From an uncultured Selenomonadales bacterium (GTDB lineage: Bacteria; Bacillota_C; Negativicutes; Selenomonadales; Selenomonadaceae): DNA of 24,509 nucleotides. The stretch spans positions 1 through 24,509 of the forward strand of contig CAMYWI010000001.1 in NCBI GenBank assembly GCA_947302675.1, given 5' to 3'. Shown here piece by piece: positions 1 to 10,200 of this stretch. A program made the position numbers and the translations under genes. The first letter of the stretch is position 1. Every line of letters begins with the position of its first letter. The notes under the pieces are model-generated. The model had not been told where the DNA came from and made no database searches. It saw nothing but the letters and a program-made list of their open reading frames with translations.

Positions 1-1070
1 CCGAATATAGCGATTCTGTTAAGGCTGACCTTAGCGGCGCAACTGAATCCGGCATTGACGGCGGCGTTGCTTTGTTCAATGGCGTTAATGTCCTTTACGC
101 TGGCTCCGGCAATACAGAATTCAGAGGCAGCAAGGGCAATGATACTCTCTATGCCGGCACCGGAAATACTTCACTTTACGGCGGCGCAGGTAGAAACTAT
201 CTTGCTAACTCCGCGACCGAAAAAGACGGCTCGACCTCCTTCTTCGTCCTCTCCGAAGCTGACGGCGCACATAATACAATAAGCGGCTTTGAATTCCTCC
301 AGAGCGGCTCCGATAATAACATTGGCACTGCTGACCGTATGCAAGTTGGCACGGCTAATGGCAACAGAGTTTCCAACGTCTACATCAGAAATACCAACGA
401 CGTTGTAATCACAGTCACCAACTCGGCTGGCACTCAATCCGAAACGGCTTTGATTGAAGGCGCAGTCGGACAAGACATGATATTCAATGAAACTGTTGTC
501 GCGCAAGTCAATGCAACTACTTTGAACTATGACGGCACCGCGAACTATTTCGTAGCAACTGAAAATAACGCGGCAATCAATGTAAGTAGCGACGTTGTCA
601 ATCCTGTTTCTATCTGGCTTGACGTTCCGGCTTGGGCGGGCACTAAGGAAAATACCTTCAAAGGCGACATTAGAACGATTGACGCGAGCGGCTCCAGCGT
701 TAAAGCTGAATTGGCTGGCAACGACGCCAACAACACAATTCTTGCGGGCAACGCCAATACGAGCCTTTGGGGCGGCAATCGCGGCGATGATTTCATGCAA
801 GGCGGCGCAGGCGTTGATAACTTCTACTACACCTACGGAAACGGCTCCGACACGATAAGCGGCACCACTTCGGGCGATACGGTTTTCCTGACGCAAGTTA
901 GACTTGACCAAATTTCCGGCGCAAGCTTTGAAGGCAATACCGCAACGCTCAACTTCACGGACGGCGGCAAACTCACTATCCAAGACGCTGACAAAGCTAA
1001 CTACGTCGTCACGCAGGGCGAAGAGATGAGAACCTACAGAGTTGAAAACGGTGCTTTTGTTCAAAACTAA
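1..1070 (+). CDS. RTX-type repeat surface/secreted protein, C-terminal part (5' end outside window)
   Basis: The reading frame is open from base 3 with no start in the window, so only the last ~355 residues are present. Glycine/aspartate/asparagine-rich calcium-binding-type repeats (for example GSKGNDTLYAGTGNTSLYGG near bases 129-188, and GGNRGDDFMQGGAGVDNF near 769-822) resemble RTX beta-roll repeats, usually exported by type I secretion in diderms. The whole fragment aligns with the C-terminal ~355 residues of the next gene (11620-12685): same order of motifs, moderately diverged up to base ~605, then almost identical. It ends in the same residues (VENGxFVQN) as its paralogue. A terminator hairpin follows 41 bases after the stop. 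A bacterial surface or secreted role is inferred from the family; no catalytic domain lies in the visible part. Confidence 0.85.
   Translation, partial: EYSDSVKADLSGATESGIDGGVALFNGVNVLYAGSGNTEFRGSKGNDTLYAGTGNTSLYGGAGRNYLANSATEKDGSTSFFVLSEADGAHNTISGFEFLQSGSDNNIGTADRMQVGTANGNRVSNVYIRNTNDVVITVTNSAGTQSETALIEGAVGQDMIFNETVVAQVNATTLNYDGTANYFVATENNAAINVSSDVVNPVSIWLDVPAWAGTKENTFKGDIRTIDASGSSVKAELAGNDANNTILAGNANTSLWGGNRGDDFMQGGAGVDNFYYTYGNGSDTISGTTSGDTVFLTQVRLDQISGASFEGNTATLNFTDGGKLTIQDADKANYVVTQGEEMRTYRVENGAFVQN
606..1012 (+). repeat. Near-identical 407-bp direct repeat, copy 1 (copy 2 at 12221-12627)
   Basis: By eye, bases 606-1012 match 12221-12627 (constant offset 11,615) with only two differences, at 638 (G/T) and 971 (A/G). 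Both are synonymous. Identity breaks off abruptly at both edges, although the two proteins remain homologous there. The block encodes the IWLDVPAWAGTKENTF... C-terminal domain. Confidence 0.95.
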
Positions 1071-1111
1071 TCGTTGTCAATAACATAGACGGCATAAACT
1101 AGAAATTTTCC

Positions 1112-1146
1112 AATCTGCTCTTCCGCACGAGGGGCAGATTTTTTTT
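1112..1146 (+). terminator. Rho-independent terminator of the upstream RTX-type gene
   Basis: Inverted repeat AATCTGC (1112-1118) / GCAGATT (1134-1140), extended inward by weaker pairs, followed by a run of eight T (1139-1146). It sits 41 bases after the stop codon. Confidence 0.88.
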
Positions 1147-1148
1147 GC

Positions 1149-1177
1149 TTGCATAAAGAAAAGTTTTGGTGTATAAA
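1149..1177 (+). promoter_or_regulatory. Sigma-A-type promoter of the giant RTX-type gene
   Basis: TTGCAT (1149-1154) and TATAAA (1172-1177) are separated by exactly 17 bases. The same elements and spacing recur at 12761-12789. Predicted transcription start is near 1184, giving a leader of ~48 nt with AGGAGG at 1219-1224. Confidence 0.75.
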
Positions 1178-1231
1178 TCATTTGGCATATGAAAAATTTT
1201 TGAAGAATTTAAATGTTCAGGAGGTTTGTTT

Positions 1232-4200
1232 ATGGACAGGTTTATTTTCGACTTGCAACGCTTTGACACGGTTGCAATCAACGCCAGCGAAAGTCAAACG
1301 ATTGACGGCGTAACTTATACCGCAACTAGCGACGCGGTTCTTAATCGCGACGACGCCGGAAAAGTTTCGGGGCTTGCAAGCGGCTCCGTTACGGCGGTCG
1401 TAAGCGGGGCTGAAACTTCGCCGACGATAACTTTCGACGCAACCGACGGCGCGATTGACTTCACCTGCACGCAAGACGACGGCGCACTCAAAGTCCGTTA
1501 CAAAAATCATTCTTTAAGTTACACTTCAGGCTCTGTCACTTATTCAAGCAAAGGAGTTACTTTTCCCAAAGGCAATGTCGGCTTGACGGGCACACTGGGA
1601 AAAATTATTCCTCTCTACATCAATGTTACTATTCCCGAATCAGGCTTAACCGGAATTTTCGACGGCGACAAATTTAATTTAGCCTCAACCAATACCGTGG
1701 CGGTATCCGTGACTTTTTCCGAAGAATTGAAAAGCATGGTTGAAAGTGAAGCCTTCAAAGGAAACATAAAGGTGCTTGCGGTTGCGGTTTTAAACCTTTC
1801 CGATGACTCCTTTGAAAAGCTCTACGACGTTCTTAAACAACTCGTTACAACTCCAACAACTCTCAACCTTTCGGGCGAATTCACTTACGACAGAACGGAT
1901 AAAAGTTTTTCCTTCGCGCAGGACAGCAAACTCGACATTAGCATTTTAAATTACGGTATAAATCTTGCGGCAGTCGACGGCGTACTTGACGGATTCAAAT
2001 TTTATAACGAAAAAACCGACGACAGCATTTCTGTAGGAGCAAAAATATCTCCGAGTTCGGGCAACGGAAAACTTGACTTCACCCTTTCAGAAAACGGCAA
2101 AACGCTTTTCAAAGACGTTTTAAAAATCAACAGCGGCTTGTTGACTATTGACCTGACAAACGCAAAACTTTCGCTTGACGCCAATTCAAGCTTAACCATG
2201 ACGGTTCGCGAGCTTTACACCGCAACGATAGCTTCAACCGACGCAATAAGCGCGACTTTTTCCGCCGACTCCAACGGCAACATTGTTTTGACGCCCGACG
2301 GCAAAGTCTTCAATGTCACTTTGCAAAGAGATAACTCAACCATTTTTGACGGAACAATTCAGCTAAGCAACGGTTCGCTACTTTTTAATCAAGAGACGCA
2401 TTCCATTACCCTAACGCAGGGAACAAAGATGACGTTCACTCAGAACAATAATAGCATTTCTTTGACAGCAAAAGACGCCGCCGGAGCTCAAATTGTTGCG
2501 AACGAAAACGGAATTTATACAATCACGCCCGGCGAAAATGGCGGCTCCGTTGACGTTGAAATTAAACAGAACGGTGAAACTATTTTCAAAAACAATCTCA
2601 GCGTCAAAGGCTCGATTAGTTTCAATCCTACAAATAGATTGTTTACCTTGACCGACGGCACCACAGTTACTTTTTCCTTTAATGACTACACTCTTACAGC
2701 GACCGCAGACGGCAACGCCTCAGGTACAGTTTCTTTGTCGCCAAGCGGAAATTCTATCACGTCCAACAACAAAGACGGAGTCAATTTGAATGTTACAGAG
2801 ACCGCAGACGGCAACGGCACAAGAGGCGTTGTTATTACGCCCGACACCGAAGACGAAGGCAAATTGACTCTTACACTGACCAGAACTTCAGGCGACTCTT
2901 TGTCTGCTGAAATTGAACTTTTAAGCGGCTCATTCATTTTGGGCGAAGACGGCACGTTGAGCATTACCAAAGGTACCGAACTGCAAATTAAATTCTCCGA
3001 CGATTACATTATCAACTTCAAGGCGACTGACGACGCGGGCGGCGTAATTTCTTTAAGCGACGAAGGAATAACTTTCTCGCCCAATTCCAATGACGGCGGC
3101 TTACAACTTTCCGTCACTCGTGACGGCGAAACGCGCTCTGCTTCTCTTGACGTGACCGGCTCCGTTACTTACAAGCTTGACGGCTCAATTTCACTGGCGC
3201 AAGGCACCGTTGTTAGAAACGTTTTTGAAGACGGCAACATTTTAACCATAACTGCTAACACCGACGCAAGCGGCTCAATCACTTTTAATCCGCAAACCGG
3301 CTTAACGATTGCGCCCACGACCGCCGACGCGCTCAACGTCGTCTTGACGAAGGACAATTTGGACACTGTTATCTCGTCGATTAACGGCATAATCAATTAC
3401 AGAGGCGGCATTGTCACGGCAAGCGACGGCACGACTGCAAACATGCGGGTTCATAACACGTGGGAAATCAAATTTAGCACTGAGGGCGGCACCGCTTCCA
3501 TTCAATTCACTGATGACAGAACTATTTACACCGCAAACGAAGGCGCGACTTTCGCTGTGGATTATCTCGACGGCACGACGCTGGAAATTGAAAACGGCAC
3601 CTACAGCGATATTTACGCTACCGAAACTTCAGGGGAGATAGAGCTTATCTCCGAAGGTTCGACCTTCAGGAGCAACGACGATGAAGAAGCTGTTTTCACG
3701 CTTGAAAAGGCTGGCAACTACACCCTAAACGGCATGAGCGTCACGACAACTGAAGACAACGTCGAAGTTCAGCTTGCCAACTACGACACGATTACATTTG
3801 GACAGGGTGCGCAAATAGACATTGCAACTTCGATTAGCGGCAACGATTTGGACGTTGTTGCCTCCGCGACGCAAGGTCAAGGCACTGTCACTGTAGACGA
3901 CGACGGCAATATAACTTACGACGCGACCAACGGCACGCTTCAAATTTCCGTTCCGCTTGAAAATGTTATCGGCGATTCCCTGTTGCCCAGCGACTTCACA
4001 ATTTCGGGCGGCTCCGTAACAATGGGCGCAACCGACGCCGACGGCATTAAAACTATATCTATCCCGCAGGGAACGACGATTTCTTTCACCAAAAACGGTA
4101 TGACGTTTACGGGCGTCACTCAAAATGACATTAACGGCAGACTTTGGATGAGGAATGGGACTGTTCTATATCTCCACTCTTACGAAGAAGCTATCTTTGA

Positions 4201-7200
4201 TGTGACGACGACTTTCTCTAATACTACAACCTTTAACGGCACGGTAACGCTTGGCGGAGCTTTCAGCTACAATGCCGCCAATGGCACAATCGGTTCAGTT
4301 GATTCAAATACTTACAACGTGCACGATTCTTATATTCAAATCGCGGTCGGCAATCAAACTTTGAGATTTACGACTAACGGCGAAACGTTCTTTGCGGCAC
4401 TCAACGTTGACGACAACGGCAAAATTACCCTCGACTTTATCAACGAAAATTATAATTCAATGTTGGCGACGGTGAGCTTGGGCGGCAATCCCGTTTTAAA
4501 TGCCGCGCTCGTAGTTAATGGCTCAATCGTTGTCGACCCCGCCACGCTGGGAATTACTTTGACTAAAGACACCGCTATAACAATGACGCAGGGTAGCGAC
4601 GTTGTGACGATAACCGCACTCGACGACGCGGGCGGCAAGGTTAGCTTTTCCGACAACGTAATATCTTTCACGCCGAACGAAAACGACGGCGCATTGTCTT
4701 TCGTCTTGGTAAGAGACGGCTCGCCAATTTTCGGCGACACATTGAACGTAACCAGCGGCACAATTTCTTTCAACGCAACCGAGCAGAAATTTTCCTTCAC
4801 AAAGGGAACAAAGGTTGCGCTTGGGATTGGTATTTCGGAATTAGAAATTGAAGTCACAGGCGACGACGCAAGCTTTAAAATGGCGGCTGATGCCGAAGGC
4901 AATATTACAATCACGCCCGATACCGACGACGGCTCCCTTGATATTACGTTTAAACAGAATGGCGAAGCTGTTCTAAAGAATAACGTAAGCGTCAACGGCT
5001 CAATGATTTTCAATCCTACAACAAGATTGCTGACCTTAGTTGACGGCACGACAGTTAATGTCGCGTTTGATAACTACACACTCACCGCGACGGCAGACGG
5101 CGACGCCTCAAGTGAAATTTCTTTGTCGGCAAGCGGAATTGCTATCACGCCGCAAACCGGCGACGGCAAATTGAATCTTACGCTGACCGGCACTTCAAGC
5201 GGCTCACTTTCCGCCAGCATTGAAGTTTTAAGCGGCGGCTTTGTTTTCGGGACGACCGGAGCTTTAACCGTAACGAAAGGTACCGAACTGCAAATCGATT
5301 TCGGCGACGGTTACATTGTCAATTTCAAGGCGACTGACGCGGCTGGCGGCGCAATTTCTCTCGGTGCCGACGGAATTACTTTCGCGCCAAACACCAACGA
5401 CGGCAACTTACAACTTACCATAACTCGCGACGGACAAACGCGCTCTGCTTCCCTTGACGTAACGGGCGGCTCTGTTACTTATAAGCTTGACGGTTCAATT
5501 TCCTTGACGCAAGGCACCGTTGTTAGAAATGTTTTCGACAGCGGCAATATCTTGACGATAACCGCTAACACCGACGCCAGCGGCTCAATCAATTTTAATC
5601 CGCAAACCGGCTTAACGATTGCGCCCACGAGTGCCGACGCGCTCAACGTTGTCTTGTCAACAGGTGATTTGGACGTTGTAAATGTCTCGTCAATCACTGG
5701 CTCAATCACTTACAATGGCGGAGTTGTCACGGCTTCAGACGGCACTAAAGCTCATATATCATATTATTTCGGTTGGGAATCTGATTTGTACACGACCGGC
5801 GGCACGGCTTCCATTCAATTCACTGATGACAGAACTATTTACACCGCAAACGAAGGCTCGACTTTTACAGTGGATTATCTCGACGGCACGATAACGGAAA
5901 TTCAAAATGGTTCATATGCCGACGTTTACGGTGAGAATATTGAAGATTACACGGAACTTGTCGCTGAGGGAACGATTTTAAGGAGCAACGACGAAACAGT
6001 TGTTTTCACGCTGGAAAAGGCGGGCAAATACAATCTCAACGGCATGGACATTACCACGACTTCCGATAACGTCGAAGTTCAGTTGCCCGATTATAATACC
6101 GTTCAATTTGCGGCGAACGCGGGCATAACTTTCAACGGGCAGGAATTTTCCGGCGACGGCACTGTCACCCTTACCGACGGCAATATCACATTCTTAAACA
6201 CCGACGATAACGCCACAGTCACCGGTACCGCGCTTGCCGATTCAATTTCCAACAGCGGCGATAACGCTACGATAACCGCGCTCGCTGGTAACGACACTAT
6301 AACTAACACCGGCGCAAGTGCAATAATTAACGGCGGCGCAGGTGATGACCTTATTCAAATCGACGGCGATGACGTTACTATTGAATACAGCGCGGGCAAC
6401 GACACTATCACCGGCTTTGATGAGACTTCCACACTTTCAATCGGCGACAATGTATATTCCACGCAACAAAGCGGCGACGATTTAATTATCACCGTCGGCG
6501 AAAGCAAAATTACTTTGGTCGGCGCGGCTAGCTTGTCGGCTCCCAACATTGAATCGACTAATCCTGCTGTTGAGTTGATTGAAACGATTTTGAAACGCAC
6601 TGCTTTAGGTTATCCCGTAATGGCGGCGATTGCCTTCCACCCCGAAGAATATCACAGCGACGAACCGACCAATTATTCCAATAAAGAAGATTGGACTATC
6701 ACTTCTGCCGATAATCTGGAACTCCACGCCGTCCACTACACGCCGGAAAATTCTAATGACAAATGGGTCGTGCTGGTTCACGGCTACGGGCACAATCATA
6801 AGCATATGTATCCTTTCGCGGGGTTTTACCTTGCCAACGGCTACAACGTCTTGATGATTGACCAACGCACCGCAGGCGACTCTAAAGGCACTTGGTTGAC
6901 AATGGGCGCGGCTGAAGGTGCTGACGTTGCCCTTTGGACGCAGGAAATTGCCCGCAGAAATTCAAATGCTAAGATAACTTTGCACGGCGTTTCAATGGGT
7001 TCTGCAACTGCAATGCTCGCCGCTGCCCGCTCCGACGCCGTAAATGTAACTTCACTGATTGAAGATTGCGGCTATACAAGTGCTATGGACGTTTTCTACT
7101 TGCTCAACGAAGTTATTGTCAAAGCACCAAATGAAGTTATTGCGGCTCTGGATTTGGTCGCTGAAGGTATGACGGGCTATTATTTGCACGATGCCGCCCC

Positions 7201-10200
7201 GATTAACTCAATTTCTTCCGCAAAAATGCCCACGTTGTTTATTTCGGGCGATTCTGATAGTGTTGTCCCGATTAGTATGCTCGCAAGTCTTTATGAAGCG
7301 TCAGGCGCAGAAGTTAAAGAAGAATTCCTTGTCAAAGGCGTAGGGCACGGGCGCGCCGGCTTAGAGGACCCCATTGGATATAGCAACGCCGTGTTCAGAT
7401 TTGTTGCCGAAGCTAACGGCGAAGGTTGGGACACCGCTAATATTGCCGATGATATTTCTCTGCGCGGAACCAAATATAATGACACGATAGCAAACAGCGG
7501 CGACGGCGTCACGATAAACACGGGCGCAGGTAACGACCTTATCCAACTCGACGGCGATAACGTTCGCATTCAATACAGCGCGGGCAATGACACGATCAAC
7601 GGCTTTGACGAATCAACCGCCCTTCAAAGTTCCGGCGAATACGCGACTGCTACGAGCGGCGATAATGTTGTTGTGACTGTCGGGGAAAGTGCAATCACCT
7701 TGACTGACGCCGCAACTTTGGACGCTCTCAACATCTTCAACGACACAACCGGACAAACTATCAACAATATCGATGACAATACTTTAATTAGCGGCGGCAA
7801 CGGCGATGATTCTATTAGCAATATCGGCGACGACGTCACGATAAATAGCGGCGTAGGCAACGACAGCATTTACAATACCGAAGGTAAACGCGATTCAATC
7901 AATGCGGGCACGGGCAACGATACCATTCTTAACGACCACGCTTATTATCCGACGATTGAAGGCGGCGCGGGCGATGACTTAATAACTATCAGGCGCGGTC
8001 ATTATACAAACATTGACGGCGGCACTGGCAACGATACCATTTTGGGCGAAAATAGCAACGATTGGGCAATGGGCGGCTACGCAATCATTAACGGCGGCGA
8101 CGGCGACGATTCCATTGACACCGGCTCCAGCGATTCAGCGTCGATTATGGGCGGCAAAGGCTCTGACACAATCATTACAAGCGGCAATGACGCAACGATA
8201 AACGGCGGCGCAGGCGACGACATTATCAGCTTGCACGGCGCGTCCGTTGATAACAACATAATCGAATACGAGACCGGCTCCGGCAACGATATTATTTACG
8301 GCTTGAACTCAACTGGAACAATCAGCATTAGTTCGGGCGCGGAATATTCAACGGCTCAAAGCGGCGACAACGTTATTTTAACTGTCGGGGAAAATACAAT
8401 CACGGTCGCGAGCACGGCAAGCGTCAACGTTATCAACTACGAGCTTGCAGGTTCAGAAATTGAAAACACCACCAACAATACGCTAGTCAGCGGCACCAGG
8501 TTTAATGACACCATTTCAAACGAAGGCTCTAACGTGACAATCAACGCAAGCGCGGGCAATGATGTCATTCAAAATCATGGCGCAAATTCCAGCGTAAACG
8601 GCGGCACGGGTGCCGATTCAATTACGAACATGGACGCGAACGGCTCCACAATCGAAGGCGATTACGGCGACGATGTAATTTTGAACAATTCCGACAACGT
8701 TTTAATCAACGGTAGCTACGGCAATGACACGCTTTCTAATAGCGGCGCAAATGTCACGATAGCAAGCGGCTCCGGCAACGATTATATTTACAACGGCGGC
8801 GCAAGCGCAGTTATCGAATATAGCGGCGGCATGGATACTGTTGTTGGCTTTAATGAAACGTCAACGCTTTCCGTTGGTAGCGACTTCAGCAATGACGACG
8901 TTGTTGAGGGCACAAAAGATGTCTACGTCTTCCGCGATAATTATTTCGTTAATTTAGAAGACGCCATGCTCACGACCGATTCAATTAACGTAAACGGCGA
9001 GGCGATTGCCCTTAGCAAATTTATCAGCCTGCAAGGCGATAGCGATAGCGTAGAAATTAGCAGAAGTAATGTCACGGTTGACGCGGGCGACGGCGAAAAC
9101 TTAATCACACTAACGGACGACGCTAACAGCAATAATATCGTGCTCAGCGGCAATACGACCGTCGAAGGTTTTAAGACCGGCTTTGGCGACGGCACCGACA
9201 CAATTTATATCAATGGCGACCCCGCCGGCGTTGAGTTCAAAGATGGCGGCTTGACTTTCGGCAACAGCACCGACAGTTTGACACTTAGCGACATTACGAC
9301 AACTGAGAAAATCAACATATATCACGAGAGAAGACAAGTTCTCAATAAGGGCGTCTTCATTGCCGAAAACGATTGGTATAAAGTCGAGGACTCCGATTTG
9401 ACCGTAAACGCGGGCGAAGAAGTTTACTTCGTGGGCACCACCGCCAAATCTCAAGTAGGCGTAGACTTTGGCGGAATTTCTTCCGCGCTCAACGTCACAA
9501 TGGATACCGCCTACGAGGATAGCGAAGACTTTGTACCCGGTACGACAACATGGATTAACAGCGTTTATTCGCTCAAAGGCGGCGCGGGCAATACCACAAT
9601 CACCGGCTCCGATAAATCCGATACGATTATTGCTGGCACCGGCGCAACCACTATCAATGCGGCGGCGGGCGACGATATTATCAGTCTCGGCTCGGCAAGT
9701 GCTTTGGTTCAATATTCAAGCGGCGAAGGCAACGATATTATTCAAGGCTTTAACGAAAATTCCACGCTGTCAATCAACGACACCTACACGACGACGACAA
9801 GCGGCAACGATGTTATTGTTAATGTCGGCGAAGAGGCAATCACTTTGACTGACGCCGCAACTTTATCTTCTGTCAATATTTTCGAGGGAGACCTTCCTTT
9901 AAATACCGTAAATGTAACAAGTAACGTTTCAATAGTCGGCACCGAAGGCAACGATTCAATTCAAAACGATGTTTACGCAAGTAATGTCACAATTCAAGCC
10001 TTAGGCGGCGACGATTACATTAACAATTACAGCTACAACGTGACAATCGACGCGGGCGACGGCAACGACAGTATTGATAACGAAGATTATAGTACTGGCA
10101 ATATCCTAATCAACGCGGGCGCGGGCAACGATTCTATTAAAAACTTGAGCGATGAGACTACAATCAACGCTGGCGACGGCGACGATTCCATTTATAACTG

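Larger units (their letters stand above)
1066..1180 (+). repeat. Duplicated 3' end / intergenic cassette, copy 1
   Basis: The stop codon, the following ~35 bases (TTGTCAATAACATAGACG), a terminator hairpin and a promoter match the segment at 12681-12795, with scattered substitutions and small indels. The homology therefore extends past the coding region and suggests tandem duplication of whole gene-plus-spacer units. Confidence 0.85.

Noticed and set aside
171..1064. Long minus-strand open frame (297 codons), and its counterpart at 12137-12679
   Set aside because: Antisense shadow of the RTX-type genes: it exists because the sense codons (GGC, GCG, AAC, GAC) rarely give stops in that frame. 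No RBS, no recognisable protein, and both copies follow the duplicated sense gene.
1226..1234. TTG at 1226 as start of the giant gene
   Set aside because: Only one base after AGGAGG, too close; ATG 1232 is spaced by seven bases.
4450..5049. 199-codon minus-strand open frame inside the giant gene, and similar ones at 9110-9712
   Set aside because: Low-complexity translation mirroring the repeats, no RBS, overlaps a convincing sense frame.
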